Part shown: positions 43,163-52,802 of the stretch, piece after piece | How positions within the stretch are numbered: the stretch's first letter is position 1 | Layout of the letters: the number at the start of each line of letters is the position of its first letter | Origin: Lysobacter silvisoli | GTDB lineage: Bacteria; Pseudomonadota; Gammaproteobacteria; Xanthomonadales; Xanthomonadaceae | Assembly: GCF_003382365.1 (NCBI RefSeq) | Contig: NZ_QTSU01000001.1 | Location: 868,001 to 932,000 of the forward strand | Direction of reading: 5' to 3' | Length of the DNA: 64,000 nt | Program-made: the position numbers and the translations under genes | Notes under the pieces: generated by a model | The model's input: the letters and a program-made list of their open reading frames with translations, nothing else | Database searches by the model: none | Told to the model about the DNA's origin: nothing

Positions 43163-43480
43163 ACTCTGGAACCCGCATTTCGTGTGGAATTCAAGCGGGT
43201 GATGCGGGGCGAGGGGACGATGAGCCGTTGCAGGCGTCGTTGCCGTTGTAATTGCGTAGGCTGAAGTGCCGGTTCTTAGTGACTCGATGTGCTTGAATGC
43301 ACCGTTGATGCGCAAGTCGAGTGCGAATGCAAGAAGTGATCTATGTAAGCGTTCCGCCTGCGCTTTCGCAGCGATTGCGACCGCCCTAAGTTAGCCTGCA
43401 CACTGTACTTCAGGGGACCGGTCAGGCCGGTTTTAGTTCGAACTCAGCATCGCCCGATCGGGCCGGCAGTACCTCATCGC
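43163..43480 (+). other. 318-base non-coding leader before rhs
   Basis: Noticeably lower GC than the flanking core genes. No gene seen. A weak hairpin ACCGG-TCAGG-CCGGT followed by TTT (43417-43434) might be a partial terminator in the rhs leader. No convincing -35/-10 pair could be fixed. Confidence 0.4.
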
Positions 43481-46400
43481 ATGCATATCCAATCTTATGC
43501 TTCCGCTCCCGCGCTGTCCGGCGGGGACGCGGCTTGTTTCGTTCGTTCCGTGCTTCGACAAGCGGGCCAAGTCGCGTTAATGCTCGCAATGGGGATCGGA
43601 TCGGTCGGCGCCCAATCCATCACCTCCGAAGCCGAGTACCAAAGGAAGATTCAGGCCGCATCCACGATCACCGCTGCCGCCGAGGGTCTGTTCGGAAACA
43701 GGACATCGGACGCCACGGGCAAGACCGAGTTCGTCAACGTCGATATCGACGTGCCGGGCAACAATGGCTTGCCCGTGCAACTCGGCCGGCGCCTGCCGAT
43801 CGACTGGCTGTACTTACCCGAGCAACTAGGAGGTTTCGGCAATTGGGATGTCGAGGTTCCGTACATCCAGACCACCGTGTCCAGCAACATGGGCTGGTCC
43901 GTTGCCTCCAGTTCGTCTCCCAACCGCTACAAGCGCTGCTCGTTTCCGAGCCTGCCGTTCGTCGAAGGGCTGTTGATCAGCCCGGAAGAGGTGTCCCACG
44001 GCTACCGCCTGCATATGCCGGGCGTCGGGGACGAGTCGATGCTGGTCGATCATAATCTCAACACCGACCCGTCCAACGGCAGCAGTTACCCCTGGGTGCT
44101 GAAATCGATGGGGCGACTGAGCTGCCTGTCCACCGTGAAGAACGGCTACCCAGGCGAAGGCTTCCTACTGCTCACTCCCGAGGGAGTGAAGTACTACTTC
44201 GACTATCCGGTCGAGCGCACCGCCATGACCATCCGCAAGGGGCCGAAAGGATTGCCCGGCTACACCATGGCGCGAAAGAACGTGTACATGCTGGCGTCGC
44301 GCATCGAGGACCGCTTCGGCAACACCGTCGACTACAACTACAGCAATGGACGGCTGTCCAGCATCGTCGCCAACGACGGCCGCCAGATATCCCTGCAGTA
44401 CGGGACTAACTCGGTGACGGCCAGCAGCCACGGGCGCACCTGGACCTACACGCTGGCCAATGGTCATTTGACGCAGGTGGCCAATCCGGACGGTTCGACC
44501 TGGCAGTACCCCGCATTCGGATTCACTTCGCCCTACGATCAGCAGCAGTCGGACATGCTGCAGCTGTCGTACTTCGATCCTGGCGTCATGTGCCAGAGCG
44601 AAATCAGTCGCGAACGCTATGCCGGAACGTTCCCGTTCGTGGTCAAGCATCCTAGCGGTGCCCAGGCAGCATTCCAGTTCGAAGGACGGCGGTTCCATCG
44701 CAGCCGCGTTCCTTATTTGTGCTACATCGACTTCTTCGATCACCAGGTCAGGAAGTCTGGCGGAAGCACCAACATCACCGCCAGCTATATCGATTGGAAT
44801 CAGATATTCAAAGCTCTCATAGAGGGCGATGACCTGCCGACAGTCATTGAAAACTACGACACTCAAATGCTCACGGAGGAGTATGTCGACGTTTCAGGCT
44901 ACGCACGCATTGGTACCCCCAACTACTTCGATGTGTTCTCGCTCAAGTCGCTGAGTATCTCGGGCCCAGGGCTGGCCACGCAAACGACCGGCTACGCGTA
45001 TCAGGAAGATACCTACCCCTACTGCGACGTTTACGATCACCAGAGCGGCGTGCCGAGCGGCTCGGCGTGCAATGAGGATCCATGCGCGGGGCAAGCCTGC
45101 GGCGACGGCGTGGGCAGGGCGACCACGATCACGCTGCCGAACGGAGTGGTCGTCAAGAAGCGCTATGGCGTGATCTTCGAAAAAAACGAAGGCATGCTGC
45201 TCAGCGAGCAAGTGCTGGACGCTAGCGGCGCTCAGGCGCAGAAAACCGACTACGTTTATGTGCAAGACGAGCAAATGGCGCAACAGCCATTCCCAAGCCT
45301 GGCAGGGTACGACTTCGGCGACCAGATGGCGTCGAAGATTCGCCCGCTGATATCGACTTCGTTGTTGCAAGACGGCGTCACCTACACCCGCACCGTCAAC
45401 GCCTTCGACGCCATGGCTCGGCCCACCTCGGTGACCCGCGCCAGCAACATCAGCTACGGCTACAGCCGCAGCGACGGCATCGCGTATCACGACAACCTGA
45501 GCAAGTGGGTGCTGGGCCAGAGCGCCTCGGTCAGCACCGGCAACGCCGTGCCCGCGCAGACCACGTACGATCCCGTTACCGCGTTGCCGCTGCACAGCTA
45601 CGAGTTCGGCATCCGCAAGCAGAGCTTGAGCTACAACGCCGACGGCACCGTCGCCACGGTCACCGACGCCAACAACAACGTCACCACGCTATCGAGCTGG
45701 AAGCGCGGCATTCCGCAAACCATCCAGTACCCGGCCACCGCCGAGTCGCCGGCAGGCAGCACCGAGTCGGCGGTGGTCAACGACAGCGGCTGGGTCATCG
45801 CTACCAGCGACGAGAACGGCTACACCACCAACTACGGCTACGACGCCATGGGCCGGGTGAGCAGCATTACGCAGCCCACTGGCGACAGCGTCGACTGGTA
45901 CCCCACCACGCGCACGTTCGAGCTGATCAACACGCCCGAACTGGGCCTGCCCGCCGGCCATTGGCGCCAGTCGGTCAGCACCGGCAATGCGCGGCATTAC
46001 ACCTACTACGACGCGTTGTGGCGGCCGGTGGCCAGCGAAAGCCACGACATCACCGATTTCGCCAACACCCGCACCCAGACCTTCCAGCGCTACGACTTGG
46101 CCGGGCGATCGGCGTTCGCGTCCTATCCGCTCAACAACGGCACCGACTTCCAGCAGGTGGTCGCCGGCACCTACACCGACTACGACGCGCTCGGGCGGCC
46201 GGTGCGGGTGCGCCAGAGCAGCGAGCTGGGCACGCTGAGCACCAGCACCGAGTACCTCAGCGGCGGCGAGATCAGGGTCACCAACCCGCGCGGCCAGGTC
46301 ACGCGCACGCGCTACGCCGCCTGGGACGAGCCGACCACCGACTATCCCATCGAGATCTTCCAGCCCGAGGGCGCCGTCACCCAGATCTGGCGCGACGCGT

Positions 46401-48508
46401 TCTTCAAGCCCACCCAGCTGCGCCGCTCCGGCCCCTACGCCGGACAAACCGTGGAAGCGGTGCGCAAGTACTACTACGACGGCGCCCACCGCCTGTGCCG
46501 CAGCGACGAGCCCGAAACCGGTTCGACGGTGATGGGCCTGGACAACGCCGGCAACCTGGTCTGGTCCGCCGCGGGCCTGAGCGGGCTGAACACCACCGAC
46601 TGCGACCACCTGGCCGCCTACAACGGCGGCCGTACCGTCACCCGCAGCTACGACGCCCGCCACCGGCTGACCGCGCTGACCTTCCCCGACGGCCTGGGCA
46701 ATCAGGTCTGGACCTACACCAAGGACGGCCTGCCGGCTCAGGTCACCACCTACAACGGCGCCGACAACACCCTGCCGGTGATCAACGCCTATCACTACAA
46801 CAAGCGCCGCCTGCTGGGCGGACAGGGCGAAACCGTCGGCCAGACCAACTGGTACACCTGGGCCCTGGGCTACGGCTACGACCGCCACGGCAACCTGTCC
46901 ACGCACAGCTACCCCACCGGCCTGACGGTGGCCTACGCGCCCAACGCGCTGGGCCAGCCTACCCAGGCCGGCAGCTACGCCACCGGGGTGAAGTACCACC
47001 CCAACGGCGCGATTAGCAGCTTCACTTATGGCAACGGCGTGGCGCACGCCATGTCGCAGAACCTGCGCCAGCTGCCGCAGGTGGTCAGCGACGTGGGTGT
47101 GGCCGGCTACACCTACACCTACGATGCCAACGGCAACCCCACGCGCATCGACGACAATGCGCAAGGCACCAGCTTCAACCGCTACCTGGATTACGACGGC
47201 CTGGACCGCCTGACCCGCGCCAGCTCGGCCATGTTCGGCGGCAGCCTGCACCGCATCGATTACGCCTACGACCCCATCGACAACCTGCGCGCGGTCACCC
47301 ACGCCGGCGTGCGCGAACACAGCTACTGGTACAACGGCAAGAACCAGCTGACCAACGTGCTCAACACCGCCGGCGCCTCGGTGGTGGGTTTGGACTACGA
47401 CCCGCAAGGTAACCTGCGGCAGAAGAACGGCCAGGCCTACGGCTTCGACCACGGCAACCGCCTGCGCTGGGTGACGGGCAAGGAGACCTACTGCTACGAC
47501 GCCCTGGGCCGACGCGTGGAAACCGTGCAGGACGACGGCACGCTACGCCTGTTCCAGTACAGCCAGGCCGGCCAGTACCTGTTCGGCTGGAAGAAGACGC
47601 CGGCCGGCGCGGAGACCACGACCGAGAACGTCTACCTGGGCGGCAGCCTGGTGGCGACCATCGACCATAACTGGCCCAGCAATACGGTCATCGCGACCAA
47701 GTACCAGCATACCGATGCGCTAGGCAGCCCCGTGGCGGTGACGGATGCGAGTGGCGCGTTGGTCGAGCGCACGGATTACGAGCCGTACGGCAGTGCGATC
47801 AACAAGACGGTAGACGGGATTGGGTACACCGGGCATGTGATGGATGGGGCCACCGGTCTGACCTACATGCAGCAGCGGTATTACGATCCGACATTGGGGC
47901 GGTTTCTTTCGGCTGATCCAGTTGCTGCGCGCCTGCTCGGTGATAATTTCAATCGGTACTGGTACGCAAATGGCAATCCATACAGGTTCACGGACCCAGA
48001 TGGGCGCGACTCTGTAGGCGAAATGATCGACAAGGCTGCAACTGGCTGTGGGCCTGTGACGTGCGCGGGCTGGGCTGCGACCCATGCCCTTTGGGAGGTC
48101 TTTGGAGCAGAGGGTGTCAGCCAAGTTTACGGCGGAAGAGCGGCGCCGGGCCGTGGCACTATGGTGTTGGCAACGTTTGAAGTTGTCACTCTGGGGAAGG
48201 GCAATGCTGTCGCTAAGCCGATTAAGTCACTCATTAAAGCGGATTCCCTGCTTGTGAAAGCGGCTCAAGCGGCCGGAAAATCGGTTCAAGGGTCGCTTGA
48301 CAATCTGATCAGTCGACTGGCTAGCGGAAATATGAATCCGGGAACTGGAACAAGGCATTTGTTCTCTGGTGTTTACGAAGCGCGCGCACGTGACGGTGCC
48401 AGGGTATATTATCGACAATCAGGGGATGGTTTAGAGATACTTGCGAAAAGTTCAAAGGAAAATCAGGATCAGGTCATTGCTCGCCTAAAGAGTTTGTATG
48501 GAAAATAA
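43481..48508 (+). CDS. Secreted RHS/YD-repeat polymorphic toxin with RelE-like C-terminus
   Basis: 1675 residues. A signal peptide (hydrophobic 31-43, likely cut after VGA) is followed by about 500 non-repeat residues, then YD repeats forming the RHS shell (about 640-1440). The RHS core ends YYDPTLGRFLSADP...DPDGRD (D1505-D1510), the usual boundary and self-cleavage region. The tail 1511-1675 is unique: a linker with C-G-P-V-T-C, then a final 70-residue basic domain with HLFSGVYEARARDGARVYYR and ILAKSSKENQDQVIARL. This closely follows the RelE/HigB (Gp49-like) toxin pattern of killer RNases. There is no PAAR or T6SS adaptor region. Composition is more AT-rich at both ends than in the middle, which suggests tip exchange. 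Confidence 0.85.
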   Translation: MHIQSYASAPALSGGDAACFVRSVLRQAGQVALMLAMGIGSVGAQSITSEAEYQRKIQAASTITAAAEGLFGNRTSDATGKTEFVNVDIDVPGNNGLPVQLGRRLPIDWLYLPEQLGGFGNWDVEVPYIQTTVSSNMGWSVASSSSPNRYKRCSFPSLPFVEGLLISPEEVSHGYRLHMPGVGDESMLVDHNLNTDPSNGSSYPWVLKSMGRLSCLSTVKNGYPGEGFLLLTPEGVKYYFDYPVERTAMTIRKGPKGLPGYTMARKNVYMLASRIEDRFGNTVDYNYSNGRLSSIVANDGRQISLQYGTNSVTASSHGRTWTYTLANGHLTQVANPDGSTWQYPAFGFTSPYDQQQSDMLQLSYFDPGVMCQSEISRERYAGTFPFVVKHPSGAQAAFQFEGRRFHRSRVPYLCYIDFFDHQVRKSGGSTNITASYIDWNQIFKALIEGDDLPTVIENYDTQMLTEEYVDVSGYARIGTPNYFDVFSLKSLSISGPGLATQTTGYAYQEDTYPYCDVYDHQSGVPSGSACNEDPCAGQACGDGVGRATTITLPNGVVVKKRYGVIFEKNEGMLLSEQVLDASGAQAQKTDYVYVQDEQMAQQPFPSLAGYDFGDQMASKIRPLISTSLLQDGVTYTRTVNAFDAMARPTSVTRASNISYGYSRSDGIAYHDNLSKWVLGQSASVSTGNAVPAQTTYDPVTALPLHSYEFGIRKQSLSYNADGTVATVTDANNNVTTLSSWKRGIPQTIQYPATAESPAGSTESAVVNDSGWVIATSDENGYTTNYGYDAMGRVSSITQPTGDSVDWYPTTRTFELINTPELGLPAGHWRQSVSTGNARHYTYYDALWRPVASESHDITDFANTRTQTFQRYDLAGRSAFASYPLNNGTDFQQVVAGTYTDYDALGRPVRVRQSSELGTLSTSTEYLSGGEIRVTNPRGQVTRTRYAAWDEPTTDYPIEIFQPEGAVTQIWRDAFFKPTQLRRSGPYAGQTVEAVRKYYYDGAHRLCRSDEPETGSTVMGLDNAGNLVWSAAGLSGLNTTDCDHLAAYNGGRTVTRSYDARHRLTALTFPDGLGNQVWTYTKDGLPAQVTTYNGADNTLPVINAYHYNKRRLLGGQGETVGQTNWYTWALGYGYDRHGNLSTHSYPTGLTVAYAPNALGQPTQAGSYATGVKYHPNGAISSFTYGNGVAHAMSQNLRQLPQVVSDVGVAGYTYTYDANGNPTRIDDNAQGTSFNRYLDYDGLDRLTRASSAMFGGSLHRIDYAYDPIDNLRAVTHAGVREHSYWYNGKNQLTNVLNTAGASVVGLDYDPQGNLRQKNGQAYGFDHGNRLRWVTGKETYCYDALGRRVETVQDDGTLRLFQYSQAGQYLFGWKKTPAGAETTTENVYLGGSLVATIDHNWPSNTVIATKYQHTDALGSPVAVTDASGALVERTDYEPYGSAINKTVDGIGYTGHVMDGATGLTYMQQRYYDPTLGRFLSADPVAARLLGDNFNRYWYANGNPYRFTDPDGRDSVGEMIDKAATGCGPVTCAGWAATHALWEVFGAEGVSQVYGGRAAPGRGTMVLATFEVVTLGKGNAVAKPIKSLIKADSLLVKAAQAAGKSVQGSLDNLISRLASGNMNPGTGTRHLFSGVYEARARDGARVYYRQSGDGLEILAKSSKENQDQVIARLKSLYGK

Positions 48509-48815
48509 CGCATATCCGATTGAAATAGAGATTCTGCATACGATTGAGGATATGCATGACGATAACGTCGATGTGCATGTGGTTCTCTCGAATGGAGAAA
48601 GGTATTCGGCCACGTTCTTCACGCTAAAGAATGTGGAGAGGTTGATGCGCAGTTATCAGGAAAGTGGGGAATGCTTGAATGGAAGTTTCTTTTGGGCAAG
48701 AGATATGATTATTGTTACGATGATTACGCCGGAAGAGGTTTCTAGGGTTGTATGGGATTTAGTAAGTAGTGGTGAGTTGAAAGGTGCTATGAGTCTCATA
48801 CGTAAAAACCCATAG
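48498..48815 (+). CDS. Candidate cognate immunity protein
   Basis: 105 residues with more acidic than basic residues. It overlaps the rhs stop by 11 bases and reads in another frame, the standard place for an immunity gene. Visible core: VDVHVVLSNGERYSATFFT, then RLMRSYQESGEC, FFWARDMIIV and EVSRVVWDLVSSGEL, suggesting a small alpha-beta protein. It lacks a signal peptide, so it would neutralise the toxin in the cytoplasm, where a RelE-type RNase would act. It is AT-rich, as are the last 600 bases of rhs, implying both were acquired together. No family is assigned with confidence. Confidence 0.75.
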   Translation: MENNAYPIEIEILHTIEDMHDDNVDVHVVLSNGERYSATFFTLKNVERLMRSYQESGECLNGSFFWARDMIIVTMITPEEVSRVVWDLVSSGELKGAMSLIRKNP

Positions 48816-48842
48816 AGGTCTGTGAGAACGTGGTCACCGGAC

Positions 48843-50096
48843 TCATGCCACCGCGATACGCGCCTCGGCCCGCTGCGACTGCCGGCGCAGGCCGACGATG
48901 GCCAGCAGCAGCAAGGCCATCGGCAGCAGCGACAGGTAGAACGCGGTTTCGCCGCCGGCGCGCTGGAACAGCTGGCCGGTGAGGAAGGAGCCGGTGGTGC
49001 CGCCCAGGGCCGAGAACACCACGATCAGGCCGGTCATGGCCGCGTGCCGCGACTTGGGCAGGGCGCTGAGCACCACCGAATTGATCGCGGGGTAGATCGG
49101 CGCCATGAACAGGCCGATCAGCGGGAACACGTAGGCCGCGGCCGGCGCGTGGGTCCAGCTCGCGTTCGCGTCCGGGCGCACGCCGGCCGCCAGCGGCAGC
49201 GCCAGCAGCACCAGCGCGGCCATCGCCAGCACGCAGCCGATCAGCAGCCAGTGCCAGGCCAGGCGCCGCAGCAGCAGGCCCGCGCCCAGGCGGCCTAGTG
49301 CCAAAGACACGGCGAAGATGCTCGCCGCCTGCACGCTCATGGTCGTGGGCAGGTGCAGGATTTCGCGGTTGAAGGTCGGCAACCAGGTGCCGATGCTCTG
49401 TTCGATCAGCACGTACAGGAACGCCGAGACCAGGAACACGCCGATCAGCGGCTGCGCGAGCAGGCGGAACATGTCCAGGAACGCGGCGCCGGCGGCGTGG
49501 CCGTCGCTGGCCGCGGATTCGTCGATGCGCGTGCTCGCCAGCAGCAGCGCGGTGAGCGCGGCCACCGCGGCGATCACCCAGTACACGCGCAGCCAGCGCG
49601 GGTCGGCCGGCGCGTCCGCATCGATGAACGCGGCGAACAGCCAGTAGCCGGCGAGCACGCCGACCATGAACCAGCCTTCGATGGTGCTGGTCAGGCTGGC
49701 GTGCTGCTGGCGGTCGTCGGTGAGCAGGCCGATGGACGAGTACACCGACACCTTGGCCAGCGCGAACGAGGCGCCGACCGTGGCGAACAGCAGCTTGCTG
49801 GCCCAGAACGCATGCAGCAGCGGCATCAGCGCGCAGGCCGCGGCCACCAGCGACAGGCCCAGCATCATCGCCCGGCGGTAGCCCAGGCGCGGCAGCAGCG
49901 AAGCGGTGAGAAAGGACACCAGCGCGATCGGCAGGTCCTTGAACGCTTCCAGGTAGCTGGCCTCGGCCTTGCTCACGCCGAAGCCCTGGATCGCCTGCAG
50001 GATCACCGTGCCCACGCTGTTGAGCAGCACGGCGAAGACCATGTAGGTCAGGATCATCGCCAGGATCATGCGGCTGCGCTGCGGGCTGGAGGTCAT
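48843..50096 (-). CDS. MFS transporter, sugar-type
   Basis: 417 residues with about 12 transmembrane helices. The cytoplasmic loop LPRLGYRRAMMLGLSL after helix 2 is the MFS motif A region. It lies in the minus-strand order lacI, GH65-PGM, TonB receptor, MFS, and would be the inner-membrane step for the oligosaccharide taken up by the receptor. It is convergent with the rhs immunity gene, 27 bases away. Substrate is inferred from context only. Confidence 0.87.
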   Translation of the reverse strand: MTSSPQRSRMILAMILTYMVFAVLLNSVGTVILQAIQGFGVSKAEASYLEAFKDLPIALVSFLTASLLPRLGYRRAMMLGLSLVAAACALMPLLHAFWASKLLFATVGASFALAKVSVYSSIGLLTDDRQQHASLTSTIEGWFMVGVLAGYWLFAAFIDADAPADPRWLRVYWVIAAVAALTALLLASTRIDESAASDGHAAGAAFLDMFRLLAQPLIGVFLVSAFLYVLIEQSIGTWLPTFNREILHLPTTMSVQAASIFAVSLALGRLGAGLLLRRLAWHWLLIGCVLAMAALVLLALPLAAGVRPDANASWTHAPAAAYVFPLIGLFMAPIYPAINSVVLSALPKSRHAAMTGLIVVFSALGGTTGSFLTGQLFQRAGGETAFYLSLLPMALLLLAIVGLRRQSQRAEARIAVA

Positions 50097-50313
50097 GCCT
50101 GGCTCCGACGCGCGGTCATGGCGCGTGCTTGGATGAAGAAAGATGCGTTCGCGGGCGGCGCCGACGCCGCGCGTCCCGTGGGGGCGGATGCGCGCCGTGG
50201 GATACGGCGCCGCACCGCGAACGCAGGTGAAACGCGTCCAGGTGGATCCGTTGGAACTCGGCGCGGCGACCGCGGGCGCAGCATCGCATGCGCGCCCGCC
50301 GTCGCCGCCACCG

Positions 50314-52740
50314 TCACCAGCGGTAGGCCACCGAGAACTGGTAGGCCCGCCCGGCGATGGGCCGGCCCAGGAACACGCCGCCGGTGGCCGCGCCGGGCAC
50401 GCGTACGTTGCCTTCGGTCAGGCCCAGCTCGTTGCTGACGTTGCTGCCGCTGGCGGTGAACTCCCAGTGTTCGCCCACGTGCAGGTTCGCGCCCACGTCC
50501 AGGGTGTGGTACGAGGGCAGACGCTGGGTGTTGGCCAGGTCGGCGTAGCGGTCGCCGATGTAGCTGTAGGTGGCGAACAGCTTCAGATCGCCCACCGGCA
50601 GGGTCCAGTAGTAGCTGGGGGTGAGCCGGAACTGGCGCTTGGGCTGGCGCATGACCTGGTTGCCGGTGAACTCGCGGTAATTCTCGTACTTGGCGTCCAG
50701 CCACACGCCGGTGGCGGCCAGCTCGAAGCCGCCGAACGGCCGCACCGCGCCTTCGACTTCCAGGCCGTAGGCGCGCGAATCGCCGACGGTGGTGAAGTTG
50801 GTGCCGTCGTCCAGGAAGGCCTGGAACGGCGAGTTGGTGAAGCTGTTGTAGAACGCGGTCAGGTACAGGTCGTAGACCTGGTTGCCGGCTTTGAAGCCCA
50901 GTTCGTACTGGTCCACTTCCTGGATCTTGGTATTGCCGTCGCGCAGGTTGTCGAAGGCCGGCATCTTGTAGCCCGAGTTGGCGCGGGCGAACACGCTGGC
51001 GCTGTCGTTGAGCTTGTAGTTCAGGCCCAGGGTCCAGGAGAAATGCTGGTCGTCCTGGTCGATGCGGCGGGTGCTGGGCAGCGAGATCGAGGTGTTGTTG
51101 TCGTACAGGGTGGCGGGGTTGCCGTCCAGGTCCACGGTGGCCACGTTGTGCACGGTGCCGTCCACCTGCTGCCACTCGTAGCGGATGCCGGCGTCCAGGC
51201 GCAGGCGGTCGTTGACCTGCCACTCGTCGGCCAGGAACACGGCGGTGTTCTGGCCGTCGTAGTCGCCGCGCAGCGAGAAGAACGAGGTGCCGACGAAACC
51301 GTCGCGGGTGACCCGGCGGCCGTCGGCCAGGACCACGTCGATGCGGCGCGCGTTGTTCTCCGCGCTGAGCAGCATGTTGTTGCCCAGGTACCAGGTGTCG
51401 GTGGACGAGTAGCGCGCGTAGTACACGCCCGCGGTCAGGGTGTTGCCCTCGAACAGGTCGCGGCTGAAGCGCAGGTCGTTGGTGAAGGACTGGATGTCCT
51501 TGTCCACCACCCAGAAGCCGGCGGTCAGCACCTGCTGGTTCGGGTCCACCGCGCCGCCGCCGTTGGTGTAGGTGGCGGTGCCGGGGCTGCCGAAGCTGGC
51601 GATGTAGGAGCTGATGGTCTGCGGGCTGGCGCCGGTGAACAGGCCGTTGGTCGGCGCGTTGCCGTCGACGAAGTTCATGCGGTCGCTGATGGTCCAGTCG
51701 CCCACGTAGAAATCCATCGAGGCGCCGAACACGTCCAGCTTGAGGCCGCGCCCGTCGGCCAGATCGCGGCTGATGGTCTGGCCGTTCGGGCCCACCGGCA
51801 GGGTCACCCGGCGGAAGTCGTTGCCCAGCAGGGTGCCGGTGAGCGCGTCCAGGCCGGGGAAACTGGACAAGTGCTCGCCGTTGTTGCGCGACAGCAGCGG
51901 GATCGGGGTGAAGAAGGCGTTCTTGTCGTCGGTGTGGCGCGCGTACAGGGTGATCTCGCCGCTGTCCCAGCTGCGGGTCACGGTGGCGCTGAACTGGCCG
52001 CCCTTGTCGGCCGGAAACTGGGTGTCGCGCACGCCGTCGGTGACGCGGTAGAAGCCGCCGATGCTGTAGTACCAGCCTTCGCCGAGCTTGCCGCTGTTGA
52101 ACACGTCGACGCGGCGCAGGTTGTCGCTGCCGGCGGTCACGCGCAGGCTGCCTTCGGTTTCCTCGCCGCCCTTCTTCTGGATGAAGTTGACCGTGGCGCC
52201 GGGCTGGCCGTTGGAGAAGATCGGGCTGGGACCGCCGCGCAGCACTTCCATGCGGTCGATGGTGTCGTCCATGCGGAACAGGGTGGAGTTTTCCAGGAAC
52301 GACAGGGTCGGCGGCGGGAACAGCGGCGCGCCGTCCATCTGCACGGTCACGAACGGCGCGTCGCCCTCGGAGGGCATGCCGCGCACGAAGATGTTGGCGC
52401 CGGTGCTGCCGCCGGCCGATTCGGCCCAGATGCCGGGCACCACCTTGAGCGCGTCGGCGGTGCTCAGCGGCACGGCCTCCTGCAGCTGTTCCAGCGAGGC
52501 GGTGGTGATGGAGAAGCTGGCGTCGCGCTTGCGCACGCCCTTGAAGCGCGCGGTGCCGCTGACCACCACCGCGTCCAGGGTGGTGGCGTCGCTTTCGCTG
52601 GCCGGCGCCGCGTCGGCGGCCGGCGCGGCGTCCTGCGCCAGCGCGGTGGCCGGGACCAGGGCGGCGGCGATGGCCACCGACAAGGCGTAACGCATGAGCT
52701 TGGGCCGCATCAACGAAGCTTGGATCGACGACGACTGCAT
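50314..52740 (-). CDS. TonB-dependent outer-membrane receptor
   Basis: 808 residues. Signal peptide ends ATALAQ (about residue 36). A TonB box-like ATTLDAVVVSG precedes the plug domain (about 65-190, VVPGIW, IFVRGMPSEG, VEVLRGGPSPIF-like). A 22-strand barrel follows, ending in AYQFSVAYRW with C-terminal aromatic W, the outer-membrane assembly signal. Start at 52740 has GAGAG-type ribosome sequence upstream; the next ATGs (residues 11 and 16) are possible. The locus (GH65 phosphorylase, MFS, LacI) points to an oligosaccharide rather than a siderophore, although the receptor sequence itself has siderophore-receptor flavour. Confidence 0.92.
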   Translation of the reverse strand: MQSSSIQASLMRPKLMRYALSVAIAAALVPATALAQDAAPAADAAPASESDATTLDAVVVSGTARFKGVRKRDASFSITTASLEQLQEAVPLSTADALKVVPGIWAESAGGSTGANIFVRGMPSEGDAPFVTVQMDGAPLFPPPTLSFLENSTLFRMDDTIDRMEVLRGGPSPIFSNGQPGATVNFIQKKGGEETEGSLRVTAGSDNLRRVDVFNSGKLGEGWYYSIGGFYRVTDGVRDTQFPADKGGQFSATVTRSWDSGEITLYARHTDDKNAFFTPIPLLSRNNGEHLSSFPGLDALTGTLLGNDFRRVTLPVGPNGQTISRDLADGRGLKLDVFGASMDFYVGDWTISDRMNFVDGNAPTNGLFTGASPQTISSYIASFGSPGTATYTNGGGAVDPNQQVLTAGFWVVDKDIQSFTNDLRFSRDLFEGNTLTAGVYYARYSSTDTWYLGNNMLLSAENNARRIDVVLADGRRVTRDGFVGTSFFSLRGDYDGQNTAVFLADEWQVNDRLRLDAGIRYEWQQVDGTVHNVATVDLDGNPATLYDNNTSISLPSTRRIDQDDQHFSWTLGLNYKLNDSASVFARANSGYKMPAFDNLRDGNTKIQEVDQYELGFKAGNQVYDLYLTAFYNSFTNSPFQAFLDDGTNFTTVGDSRAYGLEVEGAVRPFGGFELAATGVWLDAKYENYREFTGNQVMRQPKRQFRLTPSYYWTLPVGDLKLFATYSYIGDRYADLANTQRLPSYHTLDVGANLHVGEHWEFTASGSNVSNELGLTEGNVRVPGAATGGVFLGRPIAGRAYQFSVAYRW

Positions 52741-52802
52741 GATTCTCTCTCCCTCTCTCTCAAGAATGTCAGGTCGGCGCGCCGTTGCGGCGCGCGGTGT
52801 GC

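Noticed and set aside
43417-43434. Terminator or riboswitch in the rhs leader
   Set aside because: The stem is only 5 bp with a short T-run and no conserved aptamer pattern; too weak to call.
45689-47452. 587-codon minus-strand frame inside rhs
   Set aside because: It exactly covers the YD-repeat part, its Val/Gly/Ala sequence is the complement of the repeats, and it has no ribosome site.
48227-48418. Short minus-strand frame opposite the toxin tip
   Set aside because: Antisense to the RelE-like domain, no ribosome site, and less plausible than the plus-strand immunity gene.
52741-52765. CT-rich tract before the TonB receptor as a phase-variation repeat
   Set aside because: The CTCTCT tract is short and interrupted, it provides the purine-rich ribosome site on the minus strand, and it is outside the coding frame.
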